Of a stretch of 64,000 bases of DNA, positions 1 through 10,160 are shown in pieces (positions within the stretch are counted from its first letter, which is position 1; each line of letters begins with the position of its first letter). The position numbers and the translations under genes were made by a program. This DNA is from Moniliophthora roreri (taxonomy: Eukaryota; Basidiomycota; Agaricomycetes; Agaricales; Marasmiaceae). The notes beneath the pieces were generated by a model, which was given only the letters and a program-made list of their open reading frames with translations, ran no database searches and was not told the DNA's origin. The stretch is taken from the NCBI GenBank assembly GCA_001466705.2, contig LATX02000209.1:62001-126000 (forward strand), read 5' to 3'.

Positions 1-93
1 CATTGGGCCTAACTCGCGAGGCGCAGGCATAAAGATAGAAAATTCAACACGAGTCGACTGAACGCTGAGGAATCACAGCGTTTCTGTCGGGCA

Positions 94-1314
94 ATGTATC
101 GAATCATGCTTTACAGCCGTGTGTTTCCTGGCAGTAGATATTATGAATTTGAAGGTGACGACGACGAACAGGAAGATCTTGCAACTAGGCTAGAAACGGC
201 AAGGGCCGAAAGGAAAAAATTCCTACAAGACTTCTCTACCGACGAGCTATACGAGATCCACAGTGTGTCTGAGTTTTTGGTCGAGACAGTAATTTGGGTT
301 GGAGAAGATGACGAAGAACACTCTTGTGAGTTTCCAACCATGTTAGAAATTATTCAAACACTGCAACTATCATCAGTCGACAACGATAATGGTGATATCG
401 CCCTCGCATGTGGTCCTGAAATCATCCATGAGTGTATGCAAACCACGTCTCCTGACCCACTATCGGACGCCCTGAATTATATTGGCGTTCATGGGGATGA
501 CGAGTATCCTTTGATCTCCGGCTATCTCTCTTATCCCCTCTCTAAAATCTACGAGGAACGCAAAGTGAAGCCGCCGCCAACAGATTCTTCACGTTGGAAA
601 TCAGTTTTGGACCATATCGAAGGAGAGAACGATCCATGTACGTCAGCCGATTGCATGGCCGAAACTCACATGCTGAAATGCATTTTTGTAGGTGCACACT
701 GCAGCAAAATTACCGGTTTCAACTTGTGGGGTCGAAGTAGTAAGCCTTTCAACTTGACAGCTTTCAATTCAAGTTCATGGGAACCACGTCCTCAGCTTCC
801 GACTATTTGAGTGGAGAAACCACATTGTTCCACCCCTACGATCTTCCGAGAATCCTCAAGGGTCGGCTCGGTTTCAGCCTGTCGGATGCATCCAGGCTCC
901 GTAAAGAGTACAACGACATTTCGCAAGATATCTACTGTATCGTGGAGGATATTCTCGAGAGCGATTACAAGCAAGCCGAGTTCGCGGACAAGAAGTCCGA
1001 AGACTGGTTATGCCAAGAGTGCTTGACGAAGCTACTGAAAGAACATTTGCATCTGTGGTTACTCGACCGAAAGAGGAAGGGTATGTACTTCAATTTCTCG
1101 TTGGCTTCTTGCCCTGATTGAATTCTCCCATAGCTGGAGAGCAAATACCTGATAATTGCTGGCACGTCCTTTGAGATACTCGCCACCCACACATAACAGC
1201 TAATATCAATCCTACAGGTACGGCTGGAACTGTAGAACGATGACGCGTAAAGAGGAGCATGCGAAGAAACTAAACGTTTGTACCACTCCTCTTCCTCGTG
1301 TATACCCCTTTTGA
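94..1314 (+). CDS. Hypothetical agaricomycete protein with C-terminal Cys/His motif
   Basis: Four exons can be joined in frame: 94-687, 774-1080, 1134-1161 and 1218-1314. The N-terminal third is acidic and has no family I recognise. The middle contains a CQECL motif followed by a Leu/Trp-rich helix (HLHLWLL), which resembles the tails of many agaricomycete BTB-like and uncharacterised proteins. The last exon gives NCWYGWNCRT, then HAKKLNVC, a spaced Cys/His pattern like the PBZ-type fingers found at the C-terminus of such proteins; the usual final His appears as Val here. The third intron needs a GC donor (GCACGT at 1162) to keep the WYGWNCRT reading; with a canonical donor the protein would stop at 1174. 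ATG 94 opens the long frame. Function unknown; the exon structure is inference but each join keeps frame and motif. Confidence 0.6.
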
Positions 1315-1882
1315 AGTCTATTCTCTAGCATCTCTGTGAACCTGATCCCACTAAAGATATTACTCAATAGTCCTGTTATATCGATGCTTTCTGTAACCAT
1401 TCATTTCAACGTTCATCTTCAGGAGATTCTTCGGACAGAGTGTATACGTTTATGATAGTGTATGAATACCCAGTACATTCTTCCCATCCTTCAGATCGCT
1501 TTCTTCCTGAACATCGCTTCGGCAGTCGTGTTGGGTACACTGAGGACGCCGTGCCACTCACTCTCGGGTAAAGATCCCTTCCTTCTCCATTCTCAAAAAG
1601 CAGAAGTTGGAATAGCAGGACTCGGTAAGAAGTTCTCGTTCACCCGAGTCAAGCCCGGGTCATGGTTGGTACGAGAATGCCTACGCCCGCGGTCAGCACT
1701 GCTAGCCCACTAGTAACCTGGCCAAAACGATGAGCTCAGAGCCACTCGGCCATCAGCGTCTCGTTAGATATAGAAGGTAGCAAAAAACTGATACAAGCGC
1801 CGGCTACGACAGATGGAAGTTACATTACAGTCATGAATACAATATAGATAGACAAGTTGGCGAGCACGAAGCACAACGTCCA
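1315..1882. other. Intergenic, one weak small ORF
   Basis: About 570 bp with no supported gene. A frame at 1462-1713 begins with a hydrophobic, signal-like stretch (MNTQYILPILQIAFFLNIAS) but has no recognisable mature domain and loses coding character after 1560. I treat it as unproven. Confidence 0.3.
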
Positions 1883-3245
1883 TCATTCCCTCAAATCGCT
1901 AACATACGCGACAAGCAGCCTGAGCTCCCCTTCTGGATATCTCTCCGGTGAACTTGAGTAAAAAGTTCGCGAGTTGCGTTCTTTGGGTGGTTGAACGCTG
2001 GGAAGCGGTGCCCTGAAACGCAGACGATTATTCCACCGACTCCTGAGGCCAACAATCGGGACATGCGATTTCAACAGTGCCTTGAAGAACCCGTATGGTA
2101 CAGAAGCAAGTTTTCGCCAAGAGGGTTTCCGCCAGGCTTGATCAAAACGAAGACAAACCTCGTCAATTTTCAGTCGTTTGACGGGATCAGGCTGAATCAT
2201 GTCGAGCACCAGAGGCCGTAGAAAACCGTTTTCGCGTCGTGGATTCGCGGTACTACACACAGAGTAGACCTTCAAGTTCATTTATGATTGAAAGGAACGG
2301 GTTCGCCTTTTTGAAAATCCTGCTGTGTTCCGGAGGCGTCTTATCTCCCCCCAAACGCGCTGCAACGGTGAACCATTTTATGGACCATATCTTCGCGAGT
2401 ATCCAAAATCGATCAGATAGTACTTGGGCCAGAATCGTGTTCGGCTCCGCGACCCTCTGAGCAAGTTCCAAACCATCTTCCTTCTGATATCGCGGTAGCA
2501 TGGGGTGCCAACTATTCGGGTACATGGCATCACCTGCCATCATGGTATTCAAACGCGTACAGTCTCTGAGAGTGTTCAGGGAGACCGAAGAATTACTGGA
2601 CGGAAAGGGGTGTTGTCCATGCGCGGTGTGATGTTCATGCATAAATTGAATGCCCTATGATGAATTTTAGCGTTCATTGAGTAGGGAAGTGAGGATTCGT
2701 ACATTACCTCGAATATCTGGTGAAGGAAATGGATGACTTCACCGACTGTATCAAATTGAGATTCATCAAACAGGCGGAGTAAAGGCATGACAATGACGTC
2801 GAGGTTAGTGTCGTTGGGCACTGAAAGAACATCGTAGATAGGAGCACAGTGATTCCTAGGATGATCAGCCAACTCTTGGAAATAGAGGTCAATCTCGACT
2901 TCGTCCACGTTCACCGTCCGTGATACTTACCTTCTTTAGCAATACAGTCTAGTTATCGGAAATCAGAGTGGCATCCAGAACACACCCAACCTCCTATCAA
3001 GTCACATCAGACACAAGGAAACCCCTCAAGTCTATGTCGAGGACTCACCAGACAATGTATGTTGTCAAAGGACTGCGAAGCTTCTCGCTGATAGTTTCGA
3101 GTTTAGGGACCCAGCCTGGTTGATATCGTGGACGTAGCCTGTATCCAACACTTTCTAACCACACAACACGCTTTACCCAAAATTCCTCCACCTCGAATAA
3201 AGCGGACCCATAGTTTTGGTTGTTTCGGTATGGCGGTAGTGCCAC
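1883..3245 (-). pseudogene. Decayed FunK1-type fungal protein kinase
   Basis: Reading the minus strand, pieces of the agaricomycete kinase-like family appear in order. They are an N-terminal GYRLRPRYQPGWVP motif (about 3120-3170), a DATLISDN...TVLLKK strand with the ATP-site Lys (about 2930), EVEIDLYFQELADHPRNHCAPI, VIVMPLLRLFDE, an HRD-like loop (RDCTRLNTMM), KYYLIDFGYSRRYG (DFG, about 2400-2440), GGDKTPPEHS in place of APE, and the tail LVLDMIQPDPVKRLKIDEV. The frame is broken. There is a TAG at 2949-2951 inside the Lys strand, and a shift between LAQRV and the DFG frame near 2450. There is also a TAA at 2378-2380 after the DFG segment, and a further shift at the C6 run 2347-2352 before GGDK. 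The intron before RDC also lacks a GT donor. Family assignment is firm; function is surely lost unless these are sequencing errors. Confidence 0.8.
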
Positions 3246-4071
3246 TGGTCAAAAAGACGCTCGCTTAGTAAGCAGGCGTCCTTGCTTCGAAATCTCTGGG
3301 TCGAGGTCCCGAGGTCGACATAATGGTGTGAAGGGCAGGTCCGAAGACACAAGCAATCCGCCATCATGGGTCCGACGTTTGCAAAGATACAACCATACTT
3401 CCACTTCCACTCTGACCCGTTTTGGCTGAATTTTTCTTCTTTGCTTTTGTTTATCGCTTTCGCTTCGCAAATTCGCTTGCGCTGAATCTCCAGGCTCCAC
3501 CACCGCTATCTCTAGCTCCACTGCCGCTCAGGAAGCATCTCGCAAAGCATTATATATGACTTCACAGATCTGAGAACCCAGAGAATTTCAGGCCGTGACT
3601 GCTCGTCCCTACGAGCATACATTTCGCAGGCGCACTGCAAAACTGTCGGTCTGTCGTCTTGCCACTGCTCCCACTGCCCAGGCATTCAATGTTCATGTCT
3701 CAAAGGTGTATTGGCCGTATGTCTCGAGATGGTTGTTCGTTATCATTATTAACATTTCCTTCATTTACACTGACAGCGTTCGAGGCATCCTGTCCATCAA
3801 GATGTCTGGTTCTGGAAGCTGAGTTGAACTAAACAGCTGAAAGCCTTACAATATTGGTGATATTGTCGATGACCTGCTGATCCCTCGGCTTCTCGATCAG
3901 GTTTCGCCACAGCAAGGGATTCATTCATATGAGCAGTAAAAATAGGCCATTTGGGAGCCTTCCAGCAGGATCACAACCAGCACAGGCATCACGGTGACTG
4001 GTAGCATGTTCTTCAGGATATTTAAGCTTTTACAGTTTCTTTCCAATACTCGAGATCGCCTTCATTTGCCA
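3246..4071. promoter_or_regulatory. Upstream region of the GMC oxidoreductase gene
   Basis: About 825 bp without a supported gene between two oppositely facing 5' ends. Several overlapping short frames exist on both strands, none with a recognisable domain. The stretch 3400-3500 is rich in CTT/TTC triplets. A TATA-like sequence (TTATATATGA) lies near 3550, far from the ATG at 4072, so I do not assign it a role. Confidence 0.3.
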
Positions 4072-6707
4072 ATGACCACGCACACCCTCTTGAGATTCGT
4101 TACCGCGACACTTTTCGCCCTCCCACTCGTTTTCGCTGGGTTACCTCAATGCAGCGAACCAAGTGATACTGGCGCAGAGTACGACTACATTGTCGTCGGC
4201 GCAGGTGCAGGAGGGGGACCGGTCGCTGCTAGATTAGCTGAGAACGGATACTCTGGTAAGTGGGTACTTTGAGAACCGACCTTTGTCTGAAGAATCGTAG
4301 TCTTGCTTCTGGATGCAGGTAGGTCGTTTGACGCAATCAACTTGAAGGATTACATAGCTCATGGGGTACAGGTCACGATCCGAACAATCTCAACACGACT
4401 ATTCCTCTGTATTTCGTTCGGGCAGCAGAAGGTCAGTCCATTTGCAATTTCTAACGGTCTCATTTAATGCCCAGCCCCCAGACCCCCAACTCGACTTGAA
4501 TTACACGTTAAACGAATATCCACCCGATTTCCCAGTCAAGAAGGACAACCAATGGTACCCTCGCGCCCGTGGTATCGGCGGTTCTACTGTACGTGTTTCA
4601 CCTTGTCCAGGACCATTACAGTCTAACTTTCGTTTCAACCATTCATTAGCTCCACAATGTATTAATCAATATTATCGCTGCGACCCGTCCTGATTTTGAC
4701 GGCCTTGCGGCCATGTTTAACGATCCGACTTGGTCTAGGGATCATATGCAAGAGATCTTCAAGCGTATCGAGCATAACCTCAACTCGAGTCTTCCGTTGC
4801 CTTCGGAACATGGTTTTGGAGGTTGGCTCAAGACCAGCTTCAGTCCCAGCCTGGACACGCTTGACCCGAAATACCTAGGTGTGTTCTACTGTTTTGTACT
4901 GGTGCTCCCACCGACATGAAAGCAAAAACTTTACATCTTGTCTCCCATAGACGAGCAAATCCTAGCCCTCGTGGCGGGCCTTACCTCCGACTCGCCTCCC
5001 ATCCTCGATATAAACAGTCGAGCAGGTGATAATGCCGCAGGAGCCACACAAGTTAGCTATACGATTGATGAAAACCACAATCGTTCGAGCGTTCGTGAGA
5101 GGCTGTTAGATGTCCGATATAACAATCCTGGCAAGCTCAATTTTGCAATGGACACGTTGGTGACAAAGGTGTTACTGTGCAGCAACACGGAAGGGGTACC
5201 AACGGCCTATGGGGTAGAGTATGCACCGGATGCAGCTCTGCCGGTGGCATTGAATTTTCAGGGCAAATCCGACTTGCAGACAAAGACTGTGAGGGCAAAG
5301 CGAGAAGTTATTGTTAGCGCGGGGACATTCCAAAGCCCTCAGCTGGTCAGTCAATGATAGATCTGGTTCTTCTCTTCTCTAGCTTTGACTGATTTGTGAT
5401 TTTGATAGCTTATGGTTCGTTTTCATAGCGAGGACTTGAGAAATGTATTTAAAAATCTTTGTAGCTTTCGGGCATTGGCGACAGATCACACCTTGAGGAG
5501 CATGGCATAGAGACTGTTGTAAACCTTCCTGGTGTAGGCGCCAACCTTCAAGGTCACCATTCCTAATTGGCTCTGGTTTCGATGTTTGTATCACTGATCG
5601 CATCCATAGATCACGACGAAGTTGCAGTCATCTGGCGCATGAAGCAAAACTTCTCCCTGTTCAATGGCTGTACATTTGGTTCGGATCCAGAGCAAGATCC
5701 CTGTCTCAAGGCCTGGAGAGACGAAGGGAGAGCGAATATCTACTCCTTTGGAGCTGCGCTTCAGGCGTTCACATACAAGTCGAATCCAGAGTACGAAGAC
5801 CCCGACATGTTGACCTATGTTGCAACTGGCTATTTCCCTGGTTTTATTCGAGGTATTTCTATTTCTTGACTAATTGCCTAGAACCATTTTAACAAGCCAG
5901 CAAATAGATTTCCCCGAGTTATGTGAGGAACGTTCGGTTGCTTTACATCTCTACATTGATGCACCTTCCTTTTAGTGACTTCACCCCAAAACCATAACGC
6001 CGTCACAGCGGTCAATCTGAAAGTCAGGCCCTCATCCAGAGGAACAGTCAGACTTACGGGATCGCATCCACAAGATCTACTTTCTATCAACAAGATGCAT
6101 TTTCAAGCCGAACGAGGGCCGCAAGATGTCAGGGACCTAAGGGAAGGGCTCAAGAGATCAAGGAAGATTATGAATTCGCCGTCGATCAAGCCGTTCATTG
6201 AAGAGGAGGTATTCCCTGGTAAGCAAGCTGCGAGTGATGAGGCCATTGAGAAGCACGTTTACGAGAATATCTTTGGTATGTAGACTTCTTTCATGCCGTT
6301 AATCACGATTAAGGTCCTTCATGGCAGGTCACCATGCATGTTGCACGAATCCTATTGGCGTTGATGATGGTAGGCCGTTTCGTCAGGACATGAGTTTCTT
6401 CAAATTTCCTACTGCTTCCTACTATCTACAGATGAAAATGCCGTCCTCGATGGGAACTTCAAGGTCCGAGGCGTCAAGAACTTGCGTGTCGTGGATGCTA
6501 GTAGCTGGCCGGTTGTGCCGGGATACTTCGTTACCACGCCAATTTACATGGTGAACTCCTATTCATTAATGTGCTTCCCAAAGTCTAACGTGAATTTATA
6601 CATAGATGTCGGAGAAGGCCGCAGATGTTATTCTGAAAGAGGCACCGCCGCTTCGTTATGCCTTTAACGTGCAGAGTGATGACCTGAGGCCGCAGATGTC
6701 ATTCTGA
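4072..6707 (+). CDS. Secreted GMC (glucose-methanol-choline) oxidoreductase
   Basis: About ten exons reconstruct a full-length FAD enzyme. ATG 4072 starts a signal peptide (LLRFVTATLFALPLVFA), then DYIVVGAGAGGGPVAARLAE, the Rossmann dinucleotide motif with its G-rich loop, and LLLDAG. GMC signature 1 is YPRARGIGGSTVHN; signature 2 is IVSAGTFQSPQLLMLSGIGD. The C-terminal substrate domain ends GHHACCTNPIGV, carrying the conserved catalytic His, then VRGVKNLRVVDASSWPVVPGY. The second catalytic His/Asn position reads TTPIYM, as I recall for some fungal subfamilies, so the exact substrate cannot be given. The enzyme should oxidise an alcohol or sugar outside the cell and release H2O2. The first intron is 4256-4297. 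The stop at 6705-6707 lies inside the second copy of a 26-bp repeat, so the C-terminal tail may be recent. Confidence 0.9.
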
Positions 6708-6713
6708 AAGAGG
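6617..6713. repeat. 26-bp direct repeat at the GMC gene 3' end
   Basis: Positions 6617-6642 and 6688-6713 are identical except for one T/C change. The first copy is read as AADVILKE in the conserved C-terminus. The second is read in another frame and supplies the stop codon. Confidence 0.85.
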
Positions 6714-7554
6714 TCAAGTAATTGTACTTAATGCTTCGAATTGTTCCACATGTATATCCCACGGAGTAGGGCACTGAACCTGTAACTAATCGCTATATAT
6801 AAGTAGCCTTGTTATGCAATTATACAAGTTACATAACCTGGAGAGTTGAGAACGTACGCCTGGATCCATCTGATCCAAGATCCATTCCCAGATAACATCG
6901 CGGCACGTTCAACGCAGAGTGTCATACGGAAGGGATAGGAGCTGAGGATATCAAAACATCTTTCATAAGTCGAGTGAAGAGGTCGCACACCAGCCTGATG
7001 CAGCTTGGCGTCAGGCCGGGTGCAGGTTCGGAATGGCAGACGCCTATAGTTTGTGACTCTAAGCTTCACTGAATGAAAATCATAATGACCGAATCGTGTC
7101 CCTGGCGTGGAGTGGCGAGGCTGGCACTAAGAGCAAAGAAGCCTTCGCGTCCTCGTGGTACTCAAGCTCGAGTCGCGTTGGAAGTTGCCATATAGCCATG
7201 TGTGGGAAAACTGCAAGAATAGTATCACGATGAGCGTTCTACGTTGGTCGTAGAATGTGCACTGCAGACTCACCAGCTTCCAGAATCTAAGCACTGATCC
7301 TGCTTTTGCTCCCCCGTGTACGCAGATCCATCTCTTCTGAGACTTCTTTCGTTGCCGCAAATTGGTCGAGTAGCGCTGAGATGAAGTAGGTACTCCTCGG
7401 AAGTCTTTCATTTGTGGTCTCTCGAGTCGTCGATGAAAGGGATATGACTGACTTAGTATCGGAGGCATCGAGGTAGGATGACCGGAAAATGCGATGGAGG
7501 TGAAAGCAACACGTAATCAGCTTTAGCATTTGGATATTTAGTAGATAACCGACA
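6714..7554. other. Gene-free spacer between convergent genes
   Basis: About 840 bp between the GMC gene and the Dus gene, which converge. Minus-strand frames at 6812-7069 and 7127-7468 have no recognisable domain and look like chance frames. Confidence 0.4.
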
Positions 7555-8779
7555 TTAAAAACCGAAGGGTATTCCTTCAAAGTCGACTTCTTCGTGTTTA
7601 TGTTCATCTTCCTCTTCTGCACTGTCTCCCCTGTGAGGTCTACCCCTCCACCGCTCGACACGACCTCTCAGGAACCGCTCAACTTCGTCCAAACTTCCGT
7701 ATTCCTTGTCATTGTTGAGCGTCATTCGGAATTTGGTGTACCACGATTGTCTTGAGCTATCGACAATATGGATTAGTGCCAGGCTAAGGAATAAAAGCAA
7801 GTCTACAAACCATTGATTGTTGTAGAAATGACGGATATGAGTTTTGATGGTGGTCAAAGTCGCGGTATCGGGATAAAGACGACACAAGTCGATGTATTCC
7901 AATGAGATCTCCAGCGGGTCAGGTAGTGAGGCGTTTGAAAACACGCTTCGGGATCGAAGACTGAGAACACACTAGCACAAGCACAAAAGAATCGAATGCT
8001 TACTACGGATTCTCCAAAACCGTCTCCCCGACCATCGCCCCATCTGCACCTGTATACTCCAAATTCTTCTCTATGTCCTCATATGTCATCACATTACCAT
8101 TACTGACCACCGGAATCGTAATCCTCTCATCCTCCTTCAACCTCTTCACCTCATCCAAATCAGCTGGTCCGTGTCTTCTTCGTTTCGCCGAGACTGTACG
8201 TGCATGCAATGCTACGAACGCTGCACCCGCATTTTGAGTTCGTAAAGCTAATTCCGGCGTTGATGACGGAGGGTTGCAGAGGCGTAGTTTCGCCGACACA
8301 GGGACGTGTAAGGAATGTGATAGCGTGGAGACCATACTCTCGATTAAAGGCCAGTCTTTTTGAGATGGTCCGATGAGATAGGCACCATAATGGCCATCGC
8401 GGGCGTGTTCCTGAGGACAACCTAGGTTAAGATCTTTTCTTCATCCAGAAATCAGTTCTCAGTTCCGAAAATGGACGGTATAACACATACCTATCCCGTC
8501 GCACAGGTCTACCACTGTCCTAGCAGCTCTAACAATTTCCTCGGGATCGTTCCCGCATAATTGAACCACCGTTTTCTCTGCCCCAAATCTGTCACGTATG
8601 GATAAATCCTGCCTGTGAAACGCGAGATAATCTTGGTCGTTGAGAAGCTTGGAGGGATGAAGCATTTGGGTGTAGGCAAGCGTGGCACCGTGCTGGAACG
8701 TTAGAGTGCGGAAAGGGAGGTCAGATTGGTTGACCATGGGAGCAGTTATGTGTGTTAGGTTTAGGTCGAAGGGGGACAT
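7555..8779 (-). CDS. tRNA-dihydrouridine synthase, Dus1-like
   Basis: FMN-dependent enzyme that reduces uridine to dihydrouridine in the tRNA D-loop. The N-terminus reads ITAPMVNQSDLPFR (FMN site), then VVQLCGNDPEEI. After an intron comes DLNLGCPQEHARDGHYGAYL with the catalytic Cys; the GHYGA stretch is typical of Dus1, which acts on U16/U17. Further on are AKLRL, ALHART, VVSNGNV and GADGAMVGETVLENP, the phosphate-binding end of the TIM barrel. Another intron precedes the helical tRNA-binding domain and an acidic tail (EEEDEHKHEE). A last in-frame intron near 7760-7810 (FVDLLLF...VD) is likely. ATG 8779 sits in a near-perfect GCCACCATG context; an upstream in-frame ATG at 8821 is possible. 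Adjacent genes are unrelated. Confidence 0.9.
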
Positions 8780-10160
8780 GGTGGCTTTGGAAAGACAGGC
8801 GCGGTGAAATGGAGCGCTCACCCCAATTCAACCCACCATTCAGCATCTCTCGCATACTTAGCTCACTAGTGATCTTGGATCAAATTGCGATGTGGTTCGG
8901 ATGTCCGTGCTCTCTGGAGTCAACCTCCCTGCCTTCGTATCAAAAAAAAAAACTTTCGGGAGCGAGGAATTCGCGATGGGTGGGCTCTTCAGGTTACTCA
9001 GTTCTACCTGAACGTTTCTTCTGTTACTCCGAATGCTCACGGAATCACGGCACTTTCGAAAACAACTCCATTCTGCAGACAGCTCTAGACAGGTACTTCA
9101 TTCTGGCCTTTGGGTCCCTGTTATATTCAACTTGAACCACATGCTATGGGAACTAGGTCCCTGCCGAGGAAGAACCACACTTATTCATTGTATTTCCAAC
9201 GTCAACACGGTCATGCGTTCAACATGCCAATGATCGCCAGTACGGCGAGGAATAGATCTTATGACGAATTGCGGCAGAATGGCAGCAGCGTCTTCTCTCA
9301 GCGTGTACTCCCGCAAAACACAGCACTCCGACGAATACATGACCCCCTTCGCACGAGTCGCCATACCGTACCCAGGCAAGTAGTTGACGTACATGCTTCC
9401 ATTATAGTTTCTTTCATTGACCAGGTTTAACGTTGCATCATTCTCCAGAAAGCAATATTTTGCAGCGCATCCTGTTTCACATCTCACCTTTAGACCTTGC
9501 TTCCCGACTTCACCGAAGCGCGTCTCTGAAACCCAATTAGTATTTCGACACGCCATTCACTCAGCACTATTTCTGAGAACCATGGAGAAGAGATCTGGAT
9601 ACTATGAGGCCCAAGGGTTCGGCCTCGGTTCACCATCTGATTAAAGGTCTACATTGAGCAAAATTCAATACGTATGACGAGCTAAACTAATGGTTGAGCG
9701 TTTCGAGCCGAGATTGGGGATCAGACAGTGGCGGCGAAGAATGGTTCGTTTCGAAAGAGAGAACGCAGGAATGAATGAGGGACAGGTTCGAAGACTCGGC
9801 ATTTGCACTCATAATGAGCTGAATTTTTCAATTATTTTTTGCCCATTATCTTTCACTCTAGGCATACTTATCGCAGTGCCCATGCTGCATGGAACGATAT
9901 TCGGTCTTTGCGGCTATGGGTGATGGCGTTAGAGAGCATCAATCACGCAACCTCAACCCTGAGTATCTATAGTTCGCGTTTCGGCCACGTCGCGTGTAAC
10001 CTCATGCTCGCACTTATTAGTGCATGTGGTCAATCAGGGAATCCTTAACCAGATTGAGATCAATGCCTGCAATCTGCCACTATTAAAGTGATGCTTCCAC
10101 TCCACATGTCCTAGGTTCTTTTCCTCAACCCTCTAGGCCCTGTTTTTTCCACCGGCCAGG
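8780..10160. other. Gene-poor interval with one Cys-rich minus-strand ORF
   Basis: About 1.4 kb. The only frame of interest is 9185-9556 on the minus strand, 123 residues with seven Cys including a CC pair. It lacks a signal peptide, an upstream exon I could find, or a known family. Other frames on both strands look random. An A11 run lies near 8941-8951. Confidence 0.3.

Noticed and set aside
2253..2642. 129-residue minus-strand ORF as an independent gene
   Set aside because: It contains kinase motifs in the wrong frame next to the DFG segment and is part of the decayed kinase.
9185..9556. Cys-rich 123-residue minus-strand ORF as a possible effector
   Set aside because: No signal peptide or upstream exon found and no recognised Cys pattern; too weak to call a gene.
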